A stretch of 64,000 bases of DNA from Neostapfia colusana (GCA_030760725.1 JASWHV010000012.1:19730368-19794367), one strand, 5' to 3'. Positions 35,301-48,518 are shown, counted from the stretch's first letter. The notes: generated from the letters alone by a model not told the origin. Program-made: numbers and translations.

Positions 35301-36581
35301 TTAGTAGGAAAGGTCCGGTAGAAGTCTAGTAGTTGGAATCTACTCGTGAGTTTAGGACTGGTTTACTCGGGACGGGTCCGAATTAAAAAAGATGAGGAAA
35401 GTTCACACATAAGAAATGGAGACCGGGCAGTGAGGTTTAGATGCAGCAGGTTGCAGGCCATGCGTGCATAGCCCTTCCTGTGTCGGTTAAGGCCCGTCTG
35501 TGCTTGGCCCTGTTGGACAAGTTTGAGTTGTGTACCGGGCGCATACTGGCTATATGGGACCCAGGAAACCGATGTACCTTGGGATATCCATAGTGGAACT
35601 TTTCCAACTGCCTTAGGCTTTCGGCGTCAGGGTAGCAGGAGGTACCTCGCTTAAGAACATACCACTGCGGGTATGTACCTTGAGGGAGCTTGCGTACTCG
35701 GGGCAGTTGGACTGCGTCCAATGTGGAAGATCTTGGGAAAGGTGGCCCCGTACAACGTCAGTCAAGGTTGCTGCTGGAAACTCGGAGTACGGGTGTACGT
35801 GTCGTGTAGTTCGGGCGTGTATTGATTCGAATCACCGTCGCTCGCAGTTATATGAGCATACTTGCCCACTGCGTCTTGACGTAGTAAGAACTGAAACTGG
35901 TTATCTTTTGAACATGATAAGACTGTGATGTAATTTGTATTACAACCATGATTGATTTAGAAATAGGCTCATTAAATTTTACTTTCACTTTGTGCAAGGA
36001 GCATCGTAACAAAGCGTTTCTTGTTTGATTGTGGAGTTGCGATGCTTTTCGGCTCAAGGTCCGCACAATGAGGCTTAAAAATCTGAAAGTTAAGGATCAA
36101 CTTTAGGCAAGTCCTTTATGCAAATCTAGCCGACCCAATTGAAACCGTCGTTCATGTAGAGTTTCTTGTTTCGGAGAGACGGGTCAGACTTGCTGAGCCT
36201 ATGTGCTCACGCTTGCTATATAAGTGGTTTTGCAGGTTAACATCGACGCTAGGAAGAAGGTTGTCCGGTGAGACTCGGAGACTTCCGAGTCGGTTAACAC
36301 AGGGAGAACCCAGCCGCTGCTGTGTCTTCGTGTTGCTAGCGAGAGGAGTCCGCAGGCTGGACTACATCTCGAGTGCTCTTAGTTATTCGACGTGAGTTGA
36401 TATAGACTTACGCTGTAGTTACTTGATGGAAAGTATTTACAAATAAAAACTTGTAAGCTTCTGCTATTGTTTTATGTAATACATTGTTTCTCATATGTGT
36501 GTTGTTGGGTGCCGCACAACACGGCACCACCCAATGTGGTTCCCAGGCGAGTGGCCTGTCTCAGTCGACGGGGCCGTGTCA
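32359..36581 (+). repeat. Element D 5' LTR, 4223 bp
   Basis: Starts TGTAAAGGTCTC and ends GGCCGTGTCA. It has about 105 bp around 33345-33455 that the 3' LTR lacks. It lacks about 45 bp that the 3' LTR has near 45200. Conserved stem-loops at 35326-35346, 36189-36216 and 36508-36528. A TATATAAG just after the middle stem-loop (36217-36224) could be a TATA element but is only weakly supported. Confidence 0.93.
36508..36528 (+). promoter_or_regulatory. U5 7/7 stem-loop, LTR D (5' copy)
   Basis: GGTGCCG, loop of 7, CGGCACC, 53 nt before the LTR end and close to the primer site. The 3' LTR has the same at 46757-46777. Confidence 0.55.
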
Positions 36582-36584
36582 GCG

Positions 36585-36597
36585 TGGTATGAGAGCC
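36585..36597 (+). other. Primer binding site, element D
   Basis: TGGTATGAGAGCC, one base different from the usual tRNA-Met site, 3 nt after the LTR. Confidence 0.8.
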
Positions 36598-38121
36598 GCA
36601 TTGGTAATAGCACACGGAATAAGGATGGTATTATGACAAAATTTAGGTTACGGTGAGGATACGGTACTAGGCCCACATAAGGATTACTATTAGCTTAGTA
36701 TGAAGGTGGCAAACTAACTTATTTGTTTTGTCGGAAAATCGTGCATCTCGGGACGATTTATGTCTTGGGGGGTCTACGTAAGCGCTGTCCACCAGTGCGC
36801 ACAAGCTGAAGGGTGGAGCCCCACGGGTGGCAGGTAACCCGACCCGCTTTAGTATCCTCTACGACTCCTCATGTCGTTTGGGGTACTCGAGCAACGTCTG
36901 TCCCGGGCGTGCGTGGTGCAATTTGGGAAACCCCGTCACGTGGTTAGTAACGTGAACACGTAGCTCAAGGCGTGTTTGGCTTGAGAACACCTGTGCGAGT
37001 GATGACGGACGGGTGTAAGAATTGTATGGATACCGGGTTCGGTGTGCAGCCGGACCTGACGATTGAGTGTGACTTATTTAGGATTAACCATGAAACCATA
37101 GTACGAATAGTACACGTTTGTGAGTGACCGTTTTAGTACCACCTAAGATACGAATATGCCGGTATAATCCGGTTAGAATTTATTTTTGGTGAGGCTACGT
37201 AGTACCGACATGCTTTTTATGGTGCATCGACGCCGTACTAAACATAATAACCCCTTCCTTTGAAGAAATGACTCATGAACTAACTTTCAAATAAAAATGG
37301 AAATTTGAAACAAATATTAGTTACTGAACTCTTATTTTGAGCTAAGATTCAAATGAGAGGGACACTAGGCTTCAAAGATTTCAAAAACAGAGTGCTCTTT
37401 TTTTGGCAGAAATTTTTGCTGGAGTTTAACAGAGCATAACTCTGAGTAGCTTGACCCAATTAAGGTGTATGATACAGTTCTGGAAAGATTTTCATGTGAT
37501 CTACAACTTATTTGTATACCTCCAGAGCTAAATCCCAAGCTAAATGGGTAGAAAGTTCAGAGGAAGGTAAACTGTCTAGAACCAGGACAGCAGCAAAACC
37601 ACTCTGGACCTTTCTCTTTTTAAGCCATAACTTTCTGTAGAAAAACCCTTAAGAAGCCTATGATACACCATTGGAAAGGTTATGCATTGTGCCACAATTT
37701 TGTAGTTCAAAGTTTGTTCAGATTCCTATTGTATTTACATATAAAACTGTGATGAAATCAGCCACATACAGAGGAGATGCTGGCAAATTTTATCCAGGAA
37801 TTCTATCAACTTTGGAAAATCATAACTTTTAATCCAGAGATGATCTGAAGTCATATGAGTGCTCGTTGGGAAGATACTGAGGTTAACTTTAACTTTGGTA
37901 TTCGACTTGAGTTATGAAAATGCTCTTAACTAGATTAAAATCTGGAGATAGGGAATAAAGGTCTGTCCTGTACAGATAGGCTGGATAGTTATGCCTACTA
38001 AGGAATTGTGTAAACATGGATTTTGTTACTGCTTTTACTAAATTTTTGACATAATCATGTTTCCATTAGTCTCACATACTGCTGAGTTCTTGTTTAACTC
38101 ATCTCAACTACATTTTGCAGT
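36598..38121 (+). other. Element D untranslated leader
   Basis: 1.5 kb with no recognisable gene and no ORF0. AT-rich in its second half. An ACAGAGTGCTCT-type block near 37386 is shared in reverse with B, B2 and E. I do not see the ACCGAAA stem-loop here. Confidence 0.7.
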
Positions 38122-39815
38122 ATGGTCCATACTCGCTCTAGGAGTAGGGCCGGAAGTTCTCGTCGAAACGGTGATGCTTCCATTCCACCGTCGGAACCAC
38201 CATCCACGGGATGGATGGATCTTATGACTCGAGTCGTCGAGTCTAACCAAGAGAACACTAGGCTACTCCAAGAAGCAACGCAAGAACACACACGCTTACT
38301 CCAAGCTTTGGTACAGCAAGGCGTACTCCATAACACGAAACAAGTCGTTCCACCTCGGAACGCTTATCTGGACTTCTTGGCAACTCAACCGCCAATTTTT
38401 ACTGAAGCCACCGAACCTGTGGAAGCAGATCAATGGCTTCGTGTCATGGAGTCAAAATTTGGAGTATTTAAGTGTGATGAACACTAGAAGACAAAGTTTG
38501 CCGCTCAACAACTCCATGGAGCCGACGGAAACTGATGGGTGGATCATCTTGCGACCATTCCGGAGGACCATCAAGTGACATGGGTGAATTTTGTGAAGCC
38601 TTTCGTACTCATTACATACCACTAGGTATTGTCAAGGCAAAGCGGGAGGAATTTTTGGGCTTGAAGCAAGGAGACATGAGTGTTCTCGAGTATGTCAGAA
38701 GATTTAATCTTTTGGCCCAATATGCTCCCGAATATGTGGCAAAAGAAGAGGCACGGTGTGACCTATTCTTCCATGGCCTGAGCGCCATATTACGGGAGAA
38801 GCTGGCCGTACATAATAACGGCAGTTACACCGACATGGTCGATGCGGCTTTCATTCAAGAGAAGCCGACCCTTGAGTGGCAAGCGGAGAAGAGAAAGATG
38901 AGTGAAATCGAGCAGGATAGCACAAGTTATGTGCCTCAGAAGTACCGTTTGGTGTATCAAACGCCACCCGGTGAAAGATGGAGGCCACCTGTACGATCAA
39001 CTCCGCAGAGATTGATTGCTGGTCAAGTTCTGCAACTTGCACCACCTCCACAGCCACAGCATCAGATGGTGGTTTGTGCTCCATCGCTGCAGCCATTTGT
39101 ACCTAACAGTCCACCGCAAGTCAACGAAGAACAGGAGAGACATCCGTGTTTTACTTGTGGGCGTATGGGCCATTATGCTAGGCAATGTTCGGAGGAAATT
39201 CGAGGCTACAGGTCATCATATTTACAACAATACGATCCGTACCTCAATCTGCAGATAGGAGGGCAGATGAGGGGCAACATTCACTATACTGTGATTGATG
39301 ATGTTCCGGAAGGAGAAGCCGCTTTAGCAGGGATGTTTTCTCTGAATCAGCTACCGGTTTTAGTTCTCTTTGATTCCGGTGCCACACACAACTTCATTAG
39401 TCAATATTTTGTGGCTCAACATCAGCTCCAAACAGTTTATACAAGGAGGCAATACCTCATATCTTCGCCCGGGGGCAGCAGTACCACAAGCGAGGTTGTC
39501 TCCCGAGCACCTCTTTGTTTGGGGGGTAAAATATACCCTACGACTCTCATTATCCTTGAGGGTCTGAAGATCGACATCATTTTAGGGATGTCGTGGTTGA
39601 ATTACCACAGAGCGGTTCTTAACATCAGCTCCAGGACCGTTGAGCTCAACTCCCCACAGCACGGTCTTCATATATTAATTCTGGGCGCCAAACGGCAGCA
39701 GATTGCAACAGTGAACCACACGGAAGTTGTTAAGATAGAGGACATTCCGGTGGTACTAGTATCCGGATGTGTTTCCCAAAGATTTACCGGGCATGCTGCC
39801 CGAACGAGACGTTGA
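38122..39815 (+). pseudogene. Element D gag-protease, broken
   Basis: Gag starts MVHTRSRSRAGS at 38122 with a QEHTRLLQ-rich coiled segment, then the capsid region (ADQWLRVME). TAG at 38485-38487 and TGA at 38533-38535 interrupt it; a one-base shift near 38583 follows, and the frame resumes with FRTHYIPLGIVK. The CCHC knuckle CFTCGRMGHYARQC lies near 39148-39189 and protease FDSGATHNF near 39370-39398. Near 39760 another frame change precedes the EYPDVF-type RT N-terminus. Role as capsid, nucleocapsid and aspartic protease is by family; this copy cannot make a full protein. Confidence 0.9.
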
Positions 39816-42603
39816 GTTCAAGGTTGAACTTATACCGGGAACAACACCGATATCATGAAGACCGTACAAGATGGCACCCAATGAATTGGCAGAATTGAAG
39901 ACACATCTGAATGACCTAATGAGCAAGGGTTTTATACAACCAAGTTCGTCACCTTGGGGTTGTTCAGCGTTGTTTGTCAAGAAGAAGGACGAAACACTGC
40001 AGCTTTGTGTTGATTATCGTCCTTTGAACGCCGTTACCATCAAGAACAAGTACCCACTACCTCACATTGATATGCTCTTCGATCAATTAGTGGGTGCGAA
40101 GGTATTTTCGAAGATGGATCTTCGGTCCGGATATCACCAGATTAAAATCCGGGCAGAAGATATTCCGAAGACGGCATTCTCAACGAGATACGGGCTGTAT
40201 GAGTATCTCGTTATGTCTTTTGGTTTGACCAACGCCCCGGCACACTTTATGTACCTGATGAATTCAGTATTCATGCCGGAGTTGGATAAATTCGTTGTTG
40301 TCTTCATCGACGATATCTTGGTGTACTCCAAGTCAGAGGAAGAACATGCTGAACATCTGCATATTGTGCTACAAAGATTGCGAGATCATCAGCTCTATGC
40401 AAAATTCAGCAAGTGTGAATCCTGTATTAATCAAGTAGCTTTTCTCGGAAACATCATTTCAGCGGAGGGCATCGCTGTAGATCTGAGTAAGATTATCCAA
40501 GTACAGAAATGGGAGTCACCAAAGTCAGTACATGAAATCCGTAGCTTCCTCGGTTTAGCGGGTTATTACCGGAGGTTCATTCCGGGTTTCTCCAAGATTG
40601 CTAAACCAATGACGGAATTATTAAAGAAGAATACCAGATTTATGTGGAGTGCTGCGTGTGAACAAGCTTTCAAGACTTTAGTAAAGCATCTCACAACAGC
40701 CCCAGTTCTTGCTCAGCCGGATACGACAAAGCCATTCGACGTGTATTGCGATGCATCTGGCATCGGTCTTGGCTGCGTGCTGATGCAAGAAAGACGAGTG
40801 GTCGCTTATGGATCTCGTCAACTCAGAAATCACGAGCAGCATTATCCAACTCATGATCTTGAGTTAGCTGCCGTGGTCCTGGCTTTGAAGATGTGGAGGC
40901 ATTACTTGCTCGGAAATCTTGTACACCTCTACACCGACCACAAGAGCTTGAAGTACATCTTCACTCAGAAAGAATTGAACATGAGGCAACGAAGATGGCT
41001 AGAGCTCATTAAAGACTATGAACTGGAGATTCATTATCATCCAGGAAAGGAGAATGTGGTCGCCGATGCACTCAGTCATAAGGCGCATATCCATCACCTA
41101 ACTATTGCTGAAATGGATGATGAAGAACCAAGCCTCCGTATCATCCTGTATGGAGCTCTCTATAATCTCGCTCTCATCCCTACCATCCGAGAGGAGATCA
41201 TTGAAGCTCAACAAAAAGACAAGGGTATGTTTCACATACGAAGAAGATTAGACAATGGAGAAATGAAGTGCTTCCGGAAGGACGATGAGGGTACTTTGTG
41301 GTTCAACGACCGGATTGTAGTACCCCTGGATATGGGACTACGGAAGAAAATTTTGGACGAAGCCCATTTGTCCAAGTTTTCCATTCATCCGGGCAGTAAT
41401 AAAATGTACCAAGATCTCCGGAAGAAGTTTTGGTGGACACGTATGAAACGTGAGGTTGCAAAGTACGTTTCAGAGTGTGATACGTGTTGAAGAGTCAAGG
41501 CCGACAATATGAAGAAGTCAGGCCTGTTGCAGCCACTACAAGTACCGGCATGGAAGTGGGAAGACTTGAGTATTGACTTCATCGTCGGGTTGCCGATGAC
41601 CTCCCACAACCATGATTCGATTTGGGTAATCGTGGACCGGTTAACCAAATCAGCACATTTCATCCCTGTGCATACTAGATATAACGCAAAGCAGTATGCG
41701 GAGCTGTACATAGAACGGATCTTGTGCTTACATGGAGTTTCCCGCACCATTGTGTCAGATAGAGGGTCGCTGTTCGTAGCCCGTTTCTGGGAACAGCTAC
41801 ACGCCTCCTTGGGGACGAAGTTGATTAGAAGCTCTGCGTATCACCCTCAAACCGATGGGCAAACTGAGAGGGTGAATCAAATACTGGAAGATATGCTAAG
41901 AGCATGTGCCATCCACCACGGTAAGAGCTGGGATGATCACTTACCGCTGGCAGAGTTCTCGTACAACAACGGGTATCAGACGAGTATTAAAATGGCACCA
42001 TATGAAGCTCTATACGGCCGGAAGTGCCGTACACCATTGAATTGGTGCGAATCCGGTGAACAAGTAACGTTCGGGGTTGATCTTGTCAATGAAGCTGAAG
42101 AGAAAGTTCGGATAATACAAGAGAACCTCAAAGCTGCCCAATCTCGACAAAAGTGTTACGCGGACCAGAGACGTCGACCGCTGAATTTCGATGTCGGAGA
42201 GCACGTGTATCTTCGTGTGTCTCCGATGAAGGGGATTCATCGGTTCGGTGTCAAGGGGAAACTTGCTCCCCGATTCATCGGTCCGTTTGCTATAACGGAG
42301 AAGTGCGGAAACATAGCCTACCGGCTGGAACTACCGGCAAGCCTTGCCGGTATTGACGACATATTTCACGTGTCCCAGCTGCGGAAGTGTCTCAAGTTTA
42401 CCGCTGCCATCCGCACCGAAAACATCGACGAGTTGAAGCCGGATCTCACCTATGTCGAGCAACCTGTACAGATTATCGACGAAAATACCCGGACCAAGAC
42501 TTTGAAATTTTACAAAGTCCTGTGGAGTAATCATACCCCGGAAGAGGCGACGTGGGAAACCGAAGATTACATCCACAAGAACTATCCGGAGCTTTTGTCA
42601 TAA
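39816..42603 (+). pseudogene. Element D RT-RNase H-integrase-chromodomain, broken by stops
   Basis: TGA at 39856-39858 lies in the PISxRPYK segment. From 39871 the frame is open: RT motif A MDLRSGYHQ (about 40117) and motif C FIDDILVYS (about 40303) are both intact, followed by RNase H (YCDASGIGLGCVL near 40744) and the integrase finger (HPGSNKMYQDL). TGA at 41488-41490 falls inside CDTCxRV. From 41509 the integrase core is intact (IDFIVG, SDRGSLF, QTERVN), followed by RFIGPF and a chromodomain-like end (LWSNHTPEEATWETEDY) at 42603. The two stops noted here look like CGA-to-TGA changes. Confidence 0.92.
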
Positions 42604-42660
42604 ACCTTGTAATTACCTCCCGCCTCGTTCTTCTTTTAAATCTCGGGACGAGATTCCTTT

Positions 42661-42673
42661 TAAGGGGGGGGAA
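42661..42673 (+). other. Polypurine tract, element D
   Basis: TAAGGGGGGGGAA just before the 3' LTR, following the conserved TCTCGGGACGAGATTC segment also seen at B, E and F. Confidence 0.85.
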
Positions 42674-45600
42674 TGTAAAGGTCTCAAAATTATGAATACA
42701 AAGAAACACTTGTTTGCAAAAGTTGGTTTCATGTGTATGAAATTTGGGACTTGTTAAAACTTTTCCACATGTGATAACACACATGAGGGTTTTCTTCACA
42801 CAAGTTCAAATGCTTATTTGGAAACTTGGAACCCAAGAGGGATCAAGAACTAAGATGGAAGTTCCCATATGTGTGAGGAAACAAAAATCAGATTTGGAAC
42901 AACTTGTTCAAACTCAAAATTCAAATGAGAGCAACAACGGAATTCGAAACTGTTGTGCTGAAAATCTCATTTGCAGCAGCCAAAATAAAAATCAGATTTC
43001 ATATTTGAATTCCTTGGGTCCAAATTAGGGGGTGTGCAAAGTTTCGTGATTTATGGAAATGAATTGCAACCCATTTTCCAAAATGGACTTTAAATGACAA
43101 AGAATTCAAACACCCATTTGAATTTGGATAAAACTTGCCCAATTATCCAAATGCATACCAGATTTGAATTCCCACAATTGAATTCACTCATATTAAAACT
43201 TGGGAGATATTTGGAGGGGGATAATGAGGGACTTACCAGTGGGTCCCACATGTCATTGAGTGGACTGAATATTGCAAAAGATCTTCAGTACACAGTCTTC
43301 ATTTGATTTCCTCCCACGCGAAGCAACGGCCGAAGCCGACTTCCCTCCGCTCGACACCAAGCTCAGCCGGCAGCCAGCTCCAGCTGGTTTTTGTTCCTGC
43401 TGGAGAGCTGCTGGATGTCGGTAGCTACTGCCACACTCCCTCTCTCGCCTTTTTACCGAAACCACGGGCTGTTCTCTCTCTCCCCACGCGTAAGACGAAA
43501 AGAGACGCCGCTGAGCTCTAAACCGGTCGCCCACCGCCCAGCTCGTGTGCAAGCCCTGGCTGATCGGCAAAACCACACAACAGAACCCTCCACGACCTAC
43601 TCGCGCCGTCACCGAAGGAGTTCGTGCTCTCCAAGCCAAGTTCACCAAGTTTCCGCGGCCACCCGAAGCACAGAGCTTGTCTTCGACTCTGGATGACGAA
43701 TTTCGGAAATCTTCTTCGGTCGGGGAAAACTGACCCGCGGGTATGAATCCATGAAATTCTCGAGTTATATTCATTTAGAGCTCTGCAAATTTCACACACA
43801 GAACCTAGACTGGTTTAGAAACCTTTCTTATTCACAAAACGTCACATGAAACCCATGGTAGACGGCTTGCTCCAGGCTTTTCCGACGGCTACCACAATAA
43901 GGGGCATCGGGTACACGGTGAACCCTAGGTTGGAGCCGTTCCCGAGCTCATATGCGGCCATGCCGAGCTTGGCCAACCTCCACTGGTGCCGTAGGACATT
44001 TCCAGAGGACTTTTGGCGGGCTAGAGCGTCGGGGCGACGTTGCCAGACTCCCTCAGAGCCGCTGCACCGGTGCGGGGTGGTTTACGAACCTCGCCGATCT
44101 GAGGAAGCCCCACCATCATGTTCCTCGGGTTAAAATAGGGCCTAGCAGCGAGTTTCAGCAGCTGCGATGGCCGGACGACCGATTCCGGGGCTTCTCCGGC
44201 GAGCCCGGCGGCGGTATCACACGGGAGCGCGAGGTTGAAGAAGACCTCGCCGGTCCCACCTGTCAGCAACTCAGGGGAGCGGGCTGGATATTCTGTGGCG
44301 CGGGATCAACTGTAACAGCACGGGAATTAACCCTGTGGTCCCGTGTGGCGCGCTCCCAGCAGCAGACACGTGTACCCCTGGTCCCACAGTCAGGTTTAAA
44401 CTTTTTCCCCGGATTTATTCAAATTCCAGATTTTCCCCAAACTTTAGAAGAGCATAACTTTGGCTAGGAACCTCCAAATTAAGTGATTAAAATTGGGTTA
44501 GATTCATATTGACAAACTCTATCCAATTATGCAACCCAGTTAGTATGAAAGTCTTTATTTAATTCTAGAAAATTCTTTAAATCTTTTCAGCAAAAGAATT
44601 TTCGAGGGAGTTTGATTTATCCAAAAATCCCTAAATTTTGCCAGAACATTCCTTAGGGTGGTGTTAGACTCCTGTAAAAGTTTCAGCTCATTTGGAGTTG
44701 ATTTGGTCAGGAGAATTCAGATTGTAAGTTACTGTGTTCAAATGAATACAGAAACATTTTCAGAGAATTTCCAAAAATTGTGAATTCAGTTCTGGGAAAT
44801 TCTTAGATCCAAAAATCCTAGGAAAATTCATGTAAACTCTGTGAACTATAATTGGAATTGTGGTTCACTGAGTTTGACATGAACATTGGTATTAACTCAG
44901 AATTAATTCATCTTTGATTAAACACTTAGAGAATTGTTCCGAACAAACCACTCACTGAAAAGTGCTAAATTTTGGTCCAGAGGACTTTCTTGTGACAAGG
45001 AACTCACATGAAAATTCTCAGCTCCATTAGAGCTCTGGATCACCACTGTCATGTGTTATCTCTTAAGGTGATCAACACTTAAGTGGGAAAAGCACTCAAC
45101 ATTTGATCATAGTGTTCAAACCCAACATAAACCACTAGCACCAGTGCCATTTTAAATTTTTAAACAGAGTTCCAGTTTTAAAACTGTCTTTAGATCTTAT
45201 TAGCAAAAGATTTTCAATTAAATACATATGCATGATCTTATCGTGTAGCATATACGTGAAGAAGGTGAGAAGAACTTAAAGTGAAGGTCAAGGAGGGAGG
45301 AGAACAAGTGATCAAGCTCCAAGTGATCGTCACTAACTGATTGTAACCTTAGTCACCTGCAAAACAGGCTTGCCCCGGTTTGCATTTGAACAGTTTTATA
45401 AAGCATTTCCATTTGTAGAGATCATAGCTTTGCATCGTTGCTTGCATTAAGTCTAGATGATGTTGAAAACCCCACTTGCATGAACAGAAATACCTAAGAG
45501 AGAAAGGGTAGAATAGCACCTCCTCGAGTAGATTTGGCTACGCTAAATGTTAGTAGGAAATGTCTGGTAGAAGTCGAGTAGTTGGAATCTACTCGCGAGT

Positions 45601-46830
45601 TTAGGGCTGGTTTACTCGGGACGGGTCCGAATTAAAAAAGATGAGGAAAGTTCACATATAAGAAATGGAGACCGGGCAGGGAGGTTTAGATGCAGAAGGT
45701 TGCAGGCCGTGCGTGCAGAACCCTGCCTGTGTCGGTTAAAGCCCGTCCGTGCTTGGCCCTATTGGACAAGTTTGAGTTGTGTACCGGGCGCATACTGGCT
45801 ATATGGGACCCAGGAAACCGATGTACCTTGGGAGATCCATAGTGGAACTTTTCCAACTGCCTTAGGCTTTCGGCGTCAGGGTAGCAGGTGGTACCTCGCT
45901 TAAGAACATACCACTGCGGGTATGTACCTTGAGGGAGCTTGCGTACTCGGGGCAGTTGGACTGCGTCCAATGTGGAAGATCTTGGGAAAGGTGGCCCCGT
46001 ACAACGTCACTCGAGGTTTCTTCCGGCAACTCGGAGTACGGGTGTACGTGTCGTGTAGTCCGGGCGTGTATTGATTCGAATCACCGTCGCTCGCGGTTGT
46101 ATGAGCATACTTGCCCACTGCGTCTTGACGTAGTAAGAACTGAAACTGGTTATCTTTTGAACTTGATAAGACTGTGATGTAATTTGTATTACAACCATGA
46201 TTGATTTAGAAATAGGCTCATTAAACTTTACTTTCACTTTGTGCAAGGAGCATCGCAACAAAGCGTTTCTTGTTTGATTGTGGAGTTGCGATGCTTTTCG
46301 GCTCAAGGTCTGCACAATGAGGCTTAAAAATCTGAAAGTTAAGGATCAACTTTAGGCGAGTCCTTTATGCAAATCTAGCCGACCCAATTGAAACCGTCGT
46401 TCATGTAGAGTTTCTTGTTTAGGAGAGACGGGTCAGACTTGCTGAGCCTATGTGCTCACGCTTGCTATATAAGTGGTTTTGCAGGTTAACATCGACGCTA
46501 GGAAGAAGGTTGTCTGGTGAGAATCGGAGACTTCCGAGTCGGTTAACACAGGGAGAACCCAGCCGCTGCTGTGTCTTCGTGTTGCTAGCGAGAGGAGTCC
46601 GCGGGCTGGACTTCATCTCAAGTGCTCTTAGTTATTCGACGTGAGTTGATATAGACTACTGCTGTAGTTACTTGATGTAAAGTATTTACAAAGAAAAACT
46701 TGTAAGATTCCGCTATTGTTTTATGTAATACATTGTTCCTCATACGTGTGCTGTTGGGTGCCGCACAACACGGCACCACCCAATGCGATTCCCGGGCGAG
46801 TGGCCTGTCTCAGTCGACGGGGCCGCGTCA
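42674..46830 (+). repeat. Element D 3' LTR, 4157 bp
   Basis: Begins TGTAAAGGTCTC and ends GGCCGCGTCA. The first 100 bp equal those of the 5' LTR; later parts differ at scattered sites and by the two indels noted for the 5' LTR. Stem-loops at 45575-45595, 46438-46465 and 46757-46777. No gene recognised. Confidence 0.93.
45575..45595 (+). promoter_or_regulatory. GAGTAG 7/7 stem-loop, LTR D (3' copy)
   Basis: CGAGTAG, loop TTGGAAT, CTACTCG, about 1.24 kb before the LTR end. In the 5' LTR (35326-35346) one pair is disrupted. Confidence 0.5.
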
Positions 46831-46835
46831 CGGAT
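46831..46835 (+). repeat. Target site duplication of element D, right copy
   Basis: CGGAT, identical to 32354-32358. Confidence 0.9.
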
Positions 46836-48518
46836 CTTCTTCAACCTCGCGCCAACAGAGTCCCCCGGCGGCGTCCTCCGGCGAGCCTCACCGGAACTGA
46901 GTTCCCGGCCACCCCTTGGCCCGAAACTCGCTGCCTCCCCGTTTTCTGACCTCGTGAACTCATCTATGGGCTTGCCGACCGCCGTCGATCACCGGAAACA
47001 CGTGTGCACCGGTGACAGCGGAACCTAGGGTTCCGGTGAGGTCGGTCTCGCACCACAGTGCACCAAATTGATCAGAAATTGCTCGGAGAGCATCAGTGGA
47101 GCACTAGGAACATGAAACAAGATCTTGTGGAAGCTAGAAACGCCGGCAACCATACTCTCGACGTTGAGCCGGGGTACTTTGCAAAGGCGGTGAGGAAAAC
47201 GGCCATATCACGGCCGATCCTCAACGGTTTTCCTTGCTTCTTCCTCGAGCGTGTGTGCTAGCATGTGTAGAACCTACAGGCCGACAGGCTCGACTAACAA
47301 GAAGTGTGGAGTCCGAATTTCAGTCTATGGTGAGCTCGGCCCATATGAACTAGCTTTCAGTATATTTGGATATTCTCAACCTATGGTTGATCATATGCCA
47401 AACGGCTTCCGGCTGCACCTTTTACACGCCGCGACACACCTTTTTTGTTTAGAGAATTGGATGCGATGATGTCTGTGCCGAGCTGTCCGCGGGAGCCCCG
47501 AATGGAGGCAACGCTCAGGTAGCCGGAAAAACGCTCGGCAAGCTCGAGGACGTTCGGTCACGGGACAACAAGACGTTGAGGAGGTTGCTCACAAACCCAC
47601 GACACTGTTTTGCTACTGGGAAGGCTCTGTTCGTGATTGATCGGCCTGCTTGTGAGTGGAACCGAGAGGGAGGCGCACTTTCGATTGAGCTCGGCGTGAG
47701 AGAGGACGAACGCGCTGGGATTTCGGGTTGTGAGCAAATGGACCACGTCGAGGAGGGATAAGACGCCGGGCAGCTGGTATACAGCGCGGGGAAACGCAGC
47801 AGGAGCTGGCGCCGATCGCCCGCTCGGTGGCGCGCTCGGCTGCAGCCCGAGAAACCCAGTGCTCTGTCTTTCAGTCGGTTGAATTTCTGGTGAGGCTGAC
47901 ATGTGGGACCCACTGCCATTTTAACCTCTGAAATTAACTTTCTCCCACTGCTCTAAACAGTAGTCCCAATAATACCCTTTGCAATTTGAATTATCTACCA
48001 AATGCCATTTAAACTTGATAGAATTCAAATTGTGAAGTGTTTGAATATAATTTCAGCACATATGCTGTTTGAAATTCAAATTGAATTTGAATTTGCCAAA
48101 ATTAGCTCATGTTAAGATCAACTCCAAATAGAGTGAAAATTGGTGTGTGAGCTCACAAAAATGTGCTGAGTGTGAATATGAAACCCACTTTTGAATTTAT
48201 GGGGTAAAAGGAGTTTGAATTTGAATTTGAGTTCAAACTAGCCTCTTTCTATTTATACCCAAAAACACCTCAAAAAGGTTTTGGATTTGGGTAAATTTTG
48301 GCATGAGCATTCCTAGAATGGTGTATGAGTTTTCCATATGCTCAGCCCCTATATGATGCATGTGGGAAATACCACTTTTGCATTTTGTGAGTTCATCCTC
48401 TAATGACCATATTGATTGTGGTTACTTGCTCTTCAAATGTGTTCATAACTTTTCCTCCAATGAGGTGTGTGTGGTGTGGTGAACACTTTGTATTTGTGCA
48501 AAAACTTAGGCCCTTACA
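46836..48518 (-). repeat. LTR F, 5' portion (element F)
   Basis: Continuation of LTR F beyond element D. In element sense it starts TGTAAGGGCC at 48518, next to a polypurine tract, so this is the 3' LTR of F. TATA candidate at 48250-48257. The GC-rich part (46836-47900) carries small open frames without recognisable products. Confidence 0.85.
48250..48257 (-). promoter_or_regulatory. Candidate TATA box, LTR F
   Basis: In element sense TATAAATA within GGGTATAAATAG, about 260 bp from the LTR start; a good match to the plant TATA consensus. Confidence 0.5.

Larger units (their letters stand above)
32359..46830 (+). mobile_element. Element D: complete Ty3/gypsy chromovirus with TSD, 14.5 kb
   Basis: LTR 32359-36581, primer site, 1.5 kb leader, gag-pol 38122-42603, polypurine tract, LTR 42674-46830, flanked by CGGAT on both sides. 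It sits inside LTR F in the opposite orientation. All structural parts are present, but the coding region has several stops and frameshifts, so it is non-autonomous now. The LTRs remain similar apart from two larger indels, so insertion is fairly recent compared with H or C. Confidence 0.93.

Noticed and set aside
36217..36224. TATATAAG in LTR D as promoter
   Set aside because: Only 360 bp before the LTR end and right after a conserved stem-loop; F and C LTRs have better TATA candidates near their starts, so it is not listed as a promoter.
43253..43774. 173-codon minus-strand frame in LTR D (also near 32940-33359)
   Set aside because: Antisense to the GC-rich LTR region, present only because stops are rare there; interrupted in the other LTR copy.
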